NCBI GenBank assembly: GCA_022393335.1
Contig: JAJEKB010000543.1
Span: 495,597 to 559,596, forward strand
Reading direction: 5' to 3'
DNA from: Macrotrachela quadricornifera
Taxonomy: Eukaryota > Rotifera > Eurotatoria > Philodinida > Philodinidae
DNA length: 64,000 bases
Part shown: piece by piece, positions 26,619 to 39,208 of the stretch
How the letters are laid out: the number at the start of each line of letters is the position of its first letter
How positions within the stretch are numbered: position 1 is the stretch's first letter
The notes under the pieces: model-generated
Database searches by the model: none
What the model saw: only the letters and a program-made list of their open reading frames with translations
Told to the model about the DNA's origin: nothing
Translations under genes and position numbers: made by a program

Positions 26619-29600
26619 ATGCCTAAACGTAATAATGAAAGTAGTATATCTATAGATGGTCAATCTATATGTCATCTATCAAATCAATCGTGTTCATTTA
26701 TTTATCAATTACCTGATGTTGTTTTACAGAGAAAACGTGATCGAAAAATGCCATATGTTGAAACATTTAATGGAATTATTTTATTTGCTGATGTATCAGG
26801 TTTTACAGAAATGTGTCAAAAATATAGTAGTGATGTTCAACGAGGAGTTAATCAATTAGCTAATGCACTTAATAGTTATATGTCACCAATTGTTGAAGCT
26901 ATATTAAAAGAAAAAGGAGATGTTTATAAATTTGCTGGTGATGCTGTACTTGGTAAAAAAAATAATTATGCATTAAAATGAAATTTTTCTTTTTTAATTA
27001 GGTTTATGGCCATTTGAAAATAATTCTATTGAACATAAACGTGAACAAGCAAAACGAGTTCTTTCATGTGCTTTATATATGAAAAAATCTTTTTGTGATT
27101 ATATGACACCAATTGGAACAGTTTTAAATATAAAAAGTGCTATTGCAATGGGTTCTTATTCAATAATATTTCTTCGTGTTCGTCTTTTGTTTTTTATTCG
27201 AAAAGAATTTTTTTTTTCTAAATGATATTTATCTTTAGGGTACAACACCGACTTGTTCAAAAGTTCTTGATGAATATAGAGGAATAAAAAATCTGAATAT
27301 TTATTCTGAATTTATAAAAAAAACAAATTCAAAACAAACTCAATCACTAAATTATATTAATAAATCAGGATTAACTGAAGAAATTATTGAACATTGTAAA
27401 AATAATCTTGTTAATTATTATGTTTGTTATGGTAGTGCTGTTGTTAGTGTTAGAAATGCTGAACGTAAGTTTATTTATTAAATGAATTATATAGCAACAA
27501 AAATGAACAATCAAAGGAAATCTTTTATTGATTTAGGTCAATGTAAATCTCAAGATATTATTGTAGATATGGCTACATGGTTACTACTTGATTCAAATTC
27601 AGTAAGATACAAATTTTATTCTAAAATATTATACAGTTCTCGGAATTATCTGTATTTTGTTCAAGGAAACGACATTGAATCCATTTCACTATACTATATA
27701 TTAGAGGTAGTAGTCGTGATATTCTATGAAAAGTTTCATTCTTTTAACTCAATCATGAGGTATCCTTTCGAAGTAAACAATAGGTATCAAATTAGACTCC
27801 ACGGTTATAATCCCTATTCCATTGTTAGAAGTGTTGGTCATCTAAGCTATCTTGAACGTATCATTAACATCAAGAGTCTCAAAATTCAGTCCAAGATAAG
27901 CAATCTTGACTAGACCTAACTCGATCCTAGTCATTTAAAAGTGGACTGTAAAGTCGATACACATATTGCTTAAAAAATAGTACTATATGAAATTCGGCCA
28001 CAATCTAGAGATCTCTTTAATTTTTTTAAGGTCAAAATATCTGATAGAATTCAGTAATAACTATGGAATCCAATTGTTTATTTCAAAGCAATATCTCAAG
28101 ATTAGGTTAAAAGAATGAAACTTCTCGTAGAATATCACGCCTACTGTCTCTAATATATAGTATAGCGAAATAGACGAAATACTCGTAATTTAAAATAATT
28201 TAGCTTTTTGAATTTTATTAATTAAGAAGAATATTTTTATAGGAATATATTCATGAAAAATTTACAGCTGAACATGATGATGAAGATATTGAAATTCCAT
28301 CACGTAGTTCTAATAATCAAACTGAAATACTTGGTCAAGGACCATCAAATACACTTACAACAGCAATTAGTAAACGTCTTACATCACCGAATAAAAATCG
28401 TGAAGCTCATCCTATACGAAAAATACTTTCACATTGTAAGAATTTAAAAATAAATCATTTTTAACAGATCATTATAGATTATGGAAGTTTGAAAAATATA
28501 TGCGTGAGATATTATCTAGTGTTCGATTGAGATGACGATGCGGTAATGATTCAATGGATAAAGCTCAAAATCTTAGTAAAGATTTTCTTGCAGTTAGATA
28601 TTAGTGTGTATAAGTTTCATAAGCAATCTGTGTACTACTCTTGAAAAATGGCATATCTATGTTCATCGCATTGATAACTTTGAAGATACAAAGGTATGTA
28701 GAAATAGCAATATTCAAAAAAATAAACTCATCTTTTGGATAAAGAAAGATCATAGAAAATCTTTATGAGTTAATTTAGTAGACAGTTTTTTTCATGTTAG
28801 ATAAATGTTAACTATCCTAATTCGCTTTGCATCAAAGAAATCGAGATAGGCCTACACTCTTGATAGAACATGTGCATACGAATTTTCAGATCTCTAACAT
28901 CTATAATAATTAAGATTTGTTCGAGTTAGAATTTTTACCTACTACTGTAATTATATTTTAAAGATATTCGACTTTATTCTCGTCGAAATGATATATCAAC
29001 AGATAATGATTCAATTGATAATCATTCAATTATATCTACAGATTCAATTGAACCAAATAATAGTAATGAAATATTAAAAAAATCTAAAATATTAAATCAA
29101 TATAGTCCTATAAAAAATTTTATTAATCAATGGTCAACACCAAAAACTCCATTATTAGAAACAGTTGATACAGATATAAAAGATCTTTTATTAGTTTCAC
29201 CAACTACAAGTAAAAAACAAGGACGATTAGTAAAAAAATAAAATAAAATAATTTATCTATTAAATTAAATTTAATAATCTAGAATAAAAAAATTGATTTA
29301 ACAGAAGAACAAGCAATAAAACTTCGTCCAAGTGCATTTTTAAAATTTAAAGAATATGATACATTTGATTTAAGTACATTTATTATAAAACCTGTACGTA
29401 ATCAAGAATCTCTTGATCAATTATCTGAACTTCGTCTTATAAATATTTGTTTTATTAATATTATTTTAACTGATTATACAATAAAACAATTACCATTACA
29501 ATTACAAACAATTGTTGATTGTTGTGCTGAACAAATATCAATAACAAATGGTTTATTAACAAAAGTTTTTATGTTTGATAAAGGTCTTAGTCTTTTATGT

Positions 29601-32600
29601 GCTTTTGGAATGCCTGGATATAAACATCCAGATGGTTTGATTGAATTTAAAAAATAAAATTAATTCAGAAAAAAAAATATTTCGAATTTTTAGATGCTGA
29701 ACGAGCATTAAAATTTGCATTTCTTATCACTCAAAGATTGGGTAAGAAATTAACTCAATAAAAATAATACATATTAAAAAAAAATAATTATATTATTTAG
29801 AAAAATTAAATTTTGTTGCAAGAGTTAGTACTGGAGTTTCTACTGGACAAACATTTTGTGTAAGTATTAAAAAAGAAAATACATGATTATAATAATATAC
29901 TATTTTAGGGTGTACTTGGACATCCACTTCGATGTGAATATACTGTTATTGGCAGAAAAGTGAATATGGTTAGTTAATAATCTACTTTACTTTATTATTG
30001 TAAAATTTTTCTCATCTAAATATTCTTGATTTATGATAGATACTATATATTTTACTACAAAATGTAAGGAAGTTTTAAAGCATGTATTTCTTTATTGGTT
30101 TTGAAATAGTTAAAGTTTATTTTTTTCTTTTGTATTTGAATCAAAAAAACCTTGCTAACCATGTTCATTCATTCGATGCTTTAAAGAAACTAAAATTATT
30201 ATTTTGTAATTCAATTTTTTCTCCGACCGTTTCTAATTAAGATACTCTAGGATTCTAACATTACTGATTTATCTATCAGTATATTCTGACTAATTTCTTT
30301 TATCAAAGATCTAAATTCATAGTTGCATCAGTGAAATCTTTTTATTAATCTTGATACTACTAAATCATTATAGTCAATGAAATAATATTACATCTAAGCA
30401 TTTTTAGATTGAAGATTCCAATAGTGTATAATATTTCCAATACTTCTCTTAGAACTGAGGATTTCACACTTTTATTCTTGAATATTCATTTATATAGGCT
30501 GCTCGTTTAATGGTTACTTATCCTGGTATAGTTTCATGTGATGATGAAACATATCATAAAGCTCATCTTGAAGAACGTTATTTTGAACTTCTTCCAACAG
30601 TACCATTAAAAGGTCTTACTGTTTCAACAAGTATGCGTCGATATAAAGGACAAGATGATGGTATATTTTCATCTTTTATTTTCTTTTTATTCTAAAAAAA
30701 AAATTTTTTTATTTTATTTAAATAATTAAAGATGAAAATAATATGAGTGTATTTATATTTCCAATGATAAATCGTGAAGATGAATGGAATATAATTTTAG
30801 AATATCTTGAACAAGTTATTAAACATTGTTGTACAACAATTTATTGTATATTACTAACTGGTTCAACAGGTGTTGGTCGTTCACGTTTACTTGCACATGT
30901 TAATGAAGAATTAATGTATGATACACAAAATATACGTCGAGTTACATATAATGCAAGTTTTGAACATGTACAATTATTTGGTTATGCACTTAAACAATTA
31001 TTTAAAAAATTATTATATACGGAATTACAAGAATCTGATGCACTTTTAAAAGTATTAAAATCACTTTTACCAAGTTAGATTTGGTTTTTTTGTTTTGATA
31101 TAAAATTGAAATAATTGTATTTTTAGATCATGAAAAATATTTATATTTATTAAGACCTTATTTTGATAAACTTAATGTTGATGTTGATAAATTAACAGGA
31201 ATATTAAAACGTAAAATACTTGAAGAAATTATTTTTGAACTTATTATAAATGCAACTAATCCAACATATGAAATATTTAATTATCAACCACAACCAACAG
31301 TTTTTATTATTGATGATGCTCAATATATTGATAAAGAATCTTGGCAATATCTTCATCTTCTTGGTTTGAATTTTTTTTTTTTTGTAATAAATTTTAAAAA
31401 AACAAACTTCTTAAATAGGTTCATCTCCAACTTCTCTTATTATAATAGCAATGAGAGATCCAACATTAAATGATGATGAACTTCATACACGTATGATTAC
31501 GCTTCGTGATTCAACAACAACAAAACATATTCAACTTATGGGTTTAATTTTATATAAAATAAAGAAGAAAAATAAAATAATTTCAATTAATTTTAGGTCT
31601 TGATAATCGTTATTTATCTACACTTGCATGTCAAGCTATGTTTGTACAACGTATACCAAAAGATCTTGAAATATTAATTACAAGAAAATCTGATAAGTTT
31701 GTATAAATAAATAAAAGGAAAAAAAAAATCTTTTTTTTTCTATTTTATTTCAAAAAAAAAAACAGAGGTCATCCACAAAATGTTATTCAATTATTATCAG
31801 ATTTATTATCAAATCAAATAATAAGAATTGAAACAATTAATCAAGATGATGATTTAAATGATGGATATATTGAAGGTATACAAAAATATTTATGGAAACG
31901 TGTTGTACAACATGAAACAATAACAGGAAATATAAAAATTTTATTTGAATATGTTGAACCACAAATATGTCGTATATGTGATCCAGATAGAAATAAATTT
32001 TGGACATATACAACTGTTATTGAAAATATAAATGCTCATGTTAAAATAGATAAATTACGAGATATTGAAAAACGTATAGCAAAAATAAGTTCATTATTTA
32101 CAAAAAATATTTCCAAAAGGTTTTTTTTTTTCAAAATAAAAAACAAAAAAGAAAATTTATTATTTTTATTATGTAGAATTATTGTTCATGCAATGACAAA
32201 TTATGATATTCATACAAATGAAATATTAAATGTACATCAAAATCAATTAAAAAATAATACTAAAAATCAAATAGTTGGATTAAATGAAGATTTATTGAAA
32301 GTAAAACAAAAATAATATCCATATCCTGCAAATTGAATTCAGATTCTACTCACAAATAGATTTCAATATCACTAATCAGAGTCGAAGATCCACTGTTTTT
32401 TTAAATATTCAATACCTTAAGAATAGAGTATTTATTTCAGATAAAACTTTTAAAGCATCTCAATGATCATGAGAAACCTTCACATGGTATCTTTCAATTT
32501 GTGAATGCTTTGCCTAAGATCAAACATTCAGTGAAAAGTCATAACTCCGTTACAGTAGTTCAAAATATTTTCACGTTTTGATTAGTGATAAAAATATGGT

Positions 32601-35600
32601 CTCAAAGTTGAAGAAATTGTTCGGATACTTTCATGATGAGATATAGTAAGCTAGGATCCAAGATTTAAAAGCAATAATTTGTTCTCGGAGAATTACTTTG
32701 TAAGTTCAGTGATATATTTTAAAAAATATCGTTGTTTTCTCATGTAAATTCTTCATAGTAATATGTAAAAATCAAATATAAGACAAATATGTAAAACCGG
32801 CAGTACATCACAAATTTTCTATTGAGATCAATTGATTTACCAGCTTCTTAATGCCTGTCAAGGAAACTGATATACCGTTTTTAATTCTCTTAAAAGCCAT
32901 AAATTGATTTGAAATATTCTTGTACAATCCTTAGATATATTTAATACTATATAAAAAATTTCTTTTATATTCAAAGATTAACAGTGCATTTTCTCAATTA
33001 TATCGTGCACAAATATTTGAATGTGCTTGGTTAGATTTTGAAGCACGAAAAAATCCTACAATTGCTAGATTATTACAAGAAAAGAAGTAAAAAAAAAACA
33101 AACGAATCATTTTACTAACTATTCATCATTTATTTTAAGTATAACACCTATATGTTGTTGTCCAGAAAATACAACAAAACAAATAGAAAATTGTCGTATG
33201 TTTACATTTAAAGAATCAACATTAAAAGAAGCAACACTTGCAACAATAATTGATCAATTTCAATATGATTATTCATCAAAAATGGCTTTATTTATTGAAT
33301 CAAAAAATCATTTATGTAAATCATGTGGTGGTGATTCTGATTCATTAATTTTTTTAAGACCTATACAAAGTATGAAATTAGGTATGTCTATATTAGATAC
33401 ATTTCATGAAAGAAAATTAAAACAATTAAATCAACGTTTACAATCTATGATATTAAATTATTTTTCAAATCAACAAATACATATTCAAACAAATAATGAA
33501 CATATAAATAATGGCAATGAACAATTATATTCAATTCAACCAGAAAGAAATTCTTTAATAAAAAATTTTTATCAAAATTTTCATCAACAAGAATATAATG
33601 ATAAAGACAAATTGATTCGAAAGTTAAGTAGAATTGGTATTTTTCATATATACAGCTACATATGAATCGATTCAAGTCGAACACCATTATAAACCTATGA
33701 GCTCATTAATATATATAGAATCTTGCCTTAAGATTAGTGTCCTGCGGGAACGATGTTTTTCCCTAAATTTCCATTCCTATTCCCATTTATATTTAGGGAA
33801 TGGGAACGTGGGAATGGGAATGCCTATTTACATGTAGGGAATGGGAACGAAACTAAAAATGGATGTTCCCTAAATATTGTCTATCTTATTTCAATACACG
33901 TATAAGCATGTCTATCTGATAAGTGTTTTTATAATTTATTTAATAACACGACACACTCTGGCAGAATGTGATGTCACCAGAATATGTTACACATATATTT
34001 TAATGATAATTTCTCATAGACGAATAGCGGTATTAAAAACTTTGGGAATTATGGGAATGGAAATGGGAATCAAAAAAAAGTTGTTCTCGCAGGACACTAT
34101 TTAAGATACGCTCGTAACGCATGATTTTTTTTATTAAATTGTTGATAATATACAACACTCCGGTATATATAATATTTTAATCTGATAAAAATGATGCTAA
34201 CAACTATTAATGGTTAGTTTTCTTAATAAAATTCTTTATTTTAGAATCTGTTTATCGTATGCGTAAAAATGATGAAGCTTTTTTATATATTATATATGGT
34301 TTAAAAATATTAAATGTTCATTTAATTGATTTTCGTTCACGTGATTCATTAAAATTAAAAATTCAATGTAAACAATTACGTCATACACTTATACGTACAC
34401 TTATATATCAAACAATAAATAAAAAATTATCTGATGAAGAATTAATACAAAAATATTTTACAGGTAAATTATTATTTCGTGCTGGACAATGTGCAAGACG
34501 TTATGGACAATTATTATTTGCATATTTTTGTGTTTTAAATTCTACATTATCATTAATACAATGTCAATTTATTTTAACATCATATGAACATTGTCAATCA
34601 TTAACATTACTTGCTGAATTATCTCATGATCTTAAACGTATGGAAGATTGTGATTTATTTATTCAAGCACTTAATAAATATATTGAACCAATTCATATTG
34701 GTTATGAAATAATTGCTATTAAATCAAATTGGTTATCAATGACATGGAATTTATATCGAGGAAAGATTGATCGAGCTTTAAATCATTCATATAAAATAAA
34801 AGATTTATTAAATAAAATAGGTGCTTATGAAAATCTTATGTCAGTTGCAACATATAGTTTACAAGTTAAAAATTTAAAAAAAAATAGAACGTTTTTTGTT
34901 TTTATTATTATTATGCTTTTATTTAGGCAGCATTAATTGGTCGACGAGAAGAAGTTATACGTGATCTTATTGATATAATTGATAATGAATCAAATCGTCC
35001 ATTACAATATGAAAATCGTTTATGGTCATTTATATTAACATTAGAAACATTTATTGAACTTAATATAGAATATGATGAAAATTTATTAAATGAAATTGTT
35101 ATTGCTATTGATTATGTTCTTGAACATTTAGAAAAAAAAACGTCAACACCAGGAGATATTCATAAATTTTTAACTATTGTTTTTTATGCTCAAGCAACTT
35201 TAGTTGAATGTTTTACAAAAATTCTTAAATTAGATCGAGCAAATCAGGTATAAAATATTTCTTTTTTATACTGAGAAAAAAAATATATAAAATATGAATA
35301 TTCAATCTGTCGTACTTGTTAAATTCTTTTTTTTTCTCTATTTTTGACAACAATCCTTCTTGATGATAAAATCTCATTGAATAATAAATGGACCATTTCT
35401 AATTTAATATTATAAAAATCTTATTTTAGTTTTAAAAAAAAGTGTTTTGTTTTTTTTTTCTAGCATTATATGCGTGCAATTAAATTTGGTATGTCATTAA
35501 AAGAATGGACATTTCGTGTTTATAATGGAATGTTAAAATTAGCATTTTATGAAATCTATGAATGTACAAAATGGCTTATTGAAACTCGTTTATTAAAAAT

Positions 35601-35853
35601 TCCAAATGAAATACATGAACGTTTAATTATATCACATATGAATGATATAAGTAAACATTTTAAATTATTACGACCACGTTATTTAATGTGTTTAGCACTT
35701 AAACATTTAATAAATGGTAATCAACGTTTATCAAAAACTCAATTTACTAATGCTATACGTTTAGCTAATGATCTTCAATTAGATTCAGAAAGAAAATATA
35801 TTGAAATGATAAGAAAACAAATTTTTAAAATAATTCATAAAAAAAAAATTTAA
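26619..35853 (+). CDS. Soluble adenylyl cyclase (adenylate cyclase type 10)
   Basis: Bicarbonate- and calcium-responsive enzyme making cAMP from ATP. 22 coding exons: 26619-26952, 27002-27177, 27239-27464, 27537-27601, 28243-28435, 28964-29229, 29283-29634, 29694-29741, 29801-29859, 29909-29968, 30498-30660, 30732-31073, 31127-31363, 31419-31541, 31597-31696, 31766-32119, 32177-32300, 32977-33086, 33140-33636, 34245-34864, 34927-35247, 35464-35853; 1,719 residues (human 1,610). Cyclase domain C1 has metal-binding D58 (FADVSGFT) and D108 (KFAGDAV) plus K104. R242 (SAVVSVRNAE) aligns with the bicarbonate-binding arginine. C2 ends HPLRCEYTVIGRKVNMAARLM. The NTPase-like region has P-loop GSTGVGRS (691-698; the usual lysine is R697) and Walker B FIIDDAQYID, followed by a long helical C-terminus. 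A low-complexity linker of about 150 residues separates C1 and C2. AATAAA follows at about 35902. The family call is certain; short-exon edges are slightly less so. Confidence 0.93.
27681..28173. mobile_element. Foldback element in ADCY10 intron 4
   Basis: The left arm (about 27681-27790) and the reverse complement of the right arm (about 28055-28173) share TATACTATATATTAGAG, AGTAGKCGTGATATTCTA and AAGTTTCATTCTTTTAA. The arms extend for roughly 100 bases with mismatches. The element fills most of the 641-nt intron 27602-28242, while most introns of this gene are about 45-80 nt. No coding capacity was seen. The ends were not resolved to a target-site duplication. Confidence 0.65.
28436..28963 (+). 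other. Long ADCY10 introns 5, 10 and 17 (no element recognised)
   Basis: Intron 5 (this span), intron 10 (29969-30497) and intron 17 (32301-32976) are 528-676 nt, about ten times the gene's typical intron. I saw no clear inverted repeat, ORF or RNA gene in them. They may carry decayed insertions like introns 4 and 19. Confidence 0.5.
33732..34100. mobile_element. TTAA-flanked MITE-like element in ADCY10 intron 19
   Basis: This 369-bp block has terminal inverted repeats: left tip GATTAGTGTCCTGCGGGAAC and, as reverse complement of the right tip, ATAGTGTCCTGCGAGAAC. It is flanked on both sides by TTAA (33728-33731 and 34101-34104), the target duplication typical of piggyBac-type insertions. The interior carries repeated GGGAATGGGAA blocks in both orientations (about 33758-33870 and 34045-34070), which could form a secondary hairpin. 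There is no transposase ORF, so it would be non-autonomous. It lies within the 608-nt intron 33637-34244. Confidence 0.75.
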
Positions 35854-37562
35854 AACAAGATTTTTCTTTTTTCGTATTGTATATATTGTATAGAAAAAAA
35901 AAATAAATAAATAAACTTAAAGAATTATATTTCTTTTATAATATTGATTATATATATAAATTATTCATAGAAGATTATAAGGTAGAAAAAAAAAAGAAAA
36001 TAAGAAGTGCTGACACCCACTTGTCGTCATTTGTTTGTCGAGTGACAGATTTTTTTGATGTACTTCTCTTGTGCTAAAAGAAACAAACAAAGACTCCTAC
36101 AATGCTATATTGCCGACATACCATTTCCTTCCCACTTTCATATTCTTTGTTTGCTTTATGAGAATGTTAACTATTGTGTATGGTGATGTATTTTAATCAA
36201 TAGTCTAGTCTTTATGTATTTTTCAAGAAGAAAAACAGATTAATTTATTGATGTAAAATTGACAATTAATCATCGACCAACAAAAAAAAATTTTATAATT
36301 CAAGGTTTTATTTAATTATATATAAATATATTTTTCTCTAGTAAGTTTTTATTCGAAGAATTATTTATAAATAAGAAAAAAAAAAAAAGTAAAGCAAAAC
36401 AAAATAAATGATCTATAGTTATATAAAAGTTTGTTAAATTTTGTTCTTTGTTAGTTTACTATAATAGATGTTTGTTCTGTAGTTTCCTTCTTTCCTTAGA
36501 AGTTTTTATATTAGAGTTATTATTCGATCAATCATGCAAAGAAATACATTAGTTTTATCATAAAAATGTCGAATATGATAGTCTAATAGAAAAATAATCA
36601 GTTAGTTATGGTAGATCTTTAAAAGAATTGTATGATTCTTTCTATTCTTATTATGTCCGTATGGACATTTTTGTGCCCTTTAAAGACATGCTTTTATGAC
36701 TCTGTTCTATGTATATTGACATATCTGTTAGATAGAAAATCGGTTAACATAGCATTGTATACGTATGGCAATACACCTCATTTACATTCGTCTAATGTCG
36801 ACAGAAGTATTTTCTTCTTGATAATGATAATAACGATCAATATGACCATGAGCTCGATTTGAGAAAGTGTTATTGATCTTCCATTTCTAGTGTATAGATT
36901 AAATTACCATTCTTCTTCAGTTTCATCCATCTGGAATGATGCAATCAATTCGTACTGACTTTCTTTCTTTCTTTTTTTCACTAAGAAATGATAGTTATAT
37001 TGTATGTATTGTTTATTAATGATTGTTTTTACATGCATTGAAGAGAAAGAAATACTTGGTGTTAATTCGAATTGACATTCCACTTTAGAATTATGTTCCT
37101 ATTAATATTGAAAAGAGTATATATTAATGAATTTATATAATCAAAAGAGAATTTATTATAAAAACAAAAAAGAAAGCAAACTAATGATAAAATATACGAG
37201 TATTTTATATGCACCTAGATGTTATTTTTTTTCTTCTGGTAATTTGAGTATATAATTGTTAATTTATATTATTAAATAAAGGAAATGTTATTTTATATAG
37301 AAGAAGTGCATGTTTTCATATAAATGTTCTTACATTTTTTTTTTCTAATTACTCCCTCACAATATTCTAAATATAGATATATTTAGGATGTGTAGGAGTT
37401 AGTGATTTAGAAAACCAAAATCGAATAAATAAAAACAAAACGCGAAAAGAAGAAAAATGATGATCGAACAACTGTGACAACGAATAGAAACTGATTGATG
37501 CATGCAAGTATGCATCATCTCGAGAACATCATCGTGCGCTCGTGCTCTTCTTCTATATGTCA

Positions 37563-37787
37563 CTAGAGAAAAAAAAAAGAAAGAAAAAAAAGATTGATTG
37601 CTATACCCATTAAAAATACGATATTGTTTTTTGCCTGACCCCGAACATGAGTAGCTTCCGTTAGAGAATCTTGATCTTGCTCAGCTGCTGTCTTTAGCAT
37701 ACCGGGTGTATTTTCTCTTGAATTTCTTGAATCTTTTTTTTTTCTCTTCTCTTTCTTTCTTGATTTCAGTGTTATGTCAACACGCAT
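37563..37787 (-). CDS. Doubtful small ORF or exon, unknown
   Basis: A 74-codon minus-strand ORF begins MRVDITLKSRKKEKRKKK, then has a less repetitive middle (residues about 24-55, with NTPGMLKTAAEQDQDSLT) before a hydrophobic tail. Its middle uses codons such as CCC, CGG, GAG and AAG that are rare in the window's confident genes. That argues either against coding or for a different origin. A possible donor (G|GTATAG) precedes the hydrophobic tail. No family was recognised. It may be a non-coding first-exon region of a neighbouring gene. Confidence 0.12.
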   Translation of the reverse strand: MRVDITLKSRKKEKRKKKDSRNSRENTPGMLKTAAEQDQDSLTEATHVRGQAKNNIVFLMGIAINLFFLSFFFL

Positions 37788-38430
37788 ATATTGTGCCGTG
37801 TCGTGCTAGTAGAAACAACTATAAGATGGACGGTGATGAAAGATGGGCGCGCCATTGGATGACAGTAACAAAAGGATGATATTCTATACACATAATACAT
37901 AAACCAAAACAACAACATTGTTTCTTTTAAGAAAGAGAAAACGAGAAAGAGCAGAGAGAGAGAGAGAGAAAGGGAAAAAAAGAAAGAAAGACTGATGACG
38001 ACCACGAAAACATAATTGTTAATATAAGCTCTTTTTTTTTTACAGTAGACTAGTACGAGAATAATGGTGATGATAGTGAACAATAACATACAAAATGTTA
38101 TGTCCACCAGGGAATCATATGGCATGTCACACATTATATACAATAGTAAACAGACAATTTTTGCTTTTATTTTCTCTTTAACATGCAGAACGTGTATTAG
38201 GGAATTTCTTTAGTGATTAGTAATCCTCATATAGAGAATTAAAAAAAGAAAAAGAAACGAATGTAGTGAGTATTAAATATGTGTGTACCCTTGATTTTAC
38301 CAAAAGATATTTTTTTAATCAATGATAATATTTGTCAAAATAAACGAGAAAATGAGCAAATACGATTCTTTTTTTTTCTTTTACTTTTGAAAAAAATTCA
38401 TAAGAAAAACAAATAGTTTCCGATTAAGTT

Positions 38431-38484
38431 TTCTCTCTCTCTCTCTCACTTTTTCTTGTCACAAGATAGAGAGAGAGAGAGAGA
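38431..38484. repeat. (CT)n/(GA)n inverted repeat able to form a hairpin
   Basis: A TTCTCTCTCTCTCTCTC arm and an AGAGAGAGAGAGAGAGA arm are separated by about 18 bases (ACTTTTTCTTGTCACAAG), so the RNA or single strand could fold into a near-perfect stem. It is in non-coding DNA about 700 bases upstream of the GPCR start. Confidence 0.85.
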
Positions 38485-39208
38485 ACAAGTGAATGTAATC
38501 TTTAAAAAAATCTATTGTTTTACAAATATTTCCAAGATCAAAGCGTATATTGACAAAGCAAAAAAAGAGAAAACTCAACATTTTCTTTTTCTTTTCTTCT
38601 TTTTTTACAGATCATATTATGTCTTTTCTATTATTCAGTCAACAAGATTCTACTTGAGAAAATTTGCAATTTGTATATTGATAATATTTATTATTATATA
38701 TCAAGAGGGTATGAAAAATCTTCTTTTTTTTTTTTTTGTAATGTATCATTAGAAATGTTTTTTTATATATAATTTATAATAACTGATTGATCTTTATTGT
38801 ACGTGTTGTATTCTTCTTATTGATTATTAATAATTAATAAATAATATAAAAATTTTTGAATAGATATTAAAATTTTGTTAGTTATTAGATTTAATTTTTT
38901 CTTTTAGCGAACTATGTAATATAATTTAATACTTTGATTACATATATACGTCATTCAGTAGCTAGAAATTCTTCGTTTTTTTTTTTTTCTCTATTTTTTA
39001 TTTCTTTATTTACTAATCAGTTTGTTTGCGTGACATTGTGAAATGAGAAAACTACCTGATAAAGGTTTTTATTCATGTTCAATATGTTATTTTCTTTTCT
39101 GTTCGATATATTATTTTCTTCATTTTTTTTTTCTTCTTTATTTCTTATAGAAATGATTACAATACGTTAATATTTCAATAGTTGAAAGTTTATTAGTGAA
39201 TAATAATA

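Larger units (their letters stand above)
35854..39208. other. Intergenic region upstream of the orphan GPCR
   Basis: This 3.4 kb holds poly-A/T runs, GA/CT tracts (about 37949-37976 and the hairpin at 38431-38484) and a less AT-rich patch at 37480-37870 with a doubtful minus-strand ORF. No gene with recognisable homology was found. A CG-containing palindromic stretch near 37498-37520 includes GATGCATGCAAGTATGCATC. Confidence 0.5.

Noticed and set aside
27482..27913. 143-codon plus-strand ORF
   Set aside because: Only 27537-27601 is ADCY10 exon 4; the rest runs into an intron occupied by a foldback element.
33634..34104. Two ORFs of 67 and 75 codons
   Set aside because: Both lie inside the MITE-like element in ADCY10 intron 19 and have no protein-like pattern.
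37772..38143. 123-codon minus-strand ORF
   Set aside because: Carried by GA/CT microsatellite and poly-A translation; no family features.
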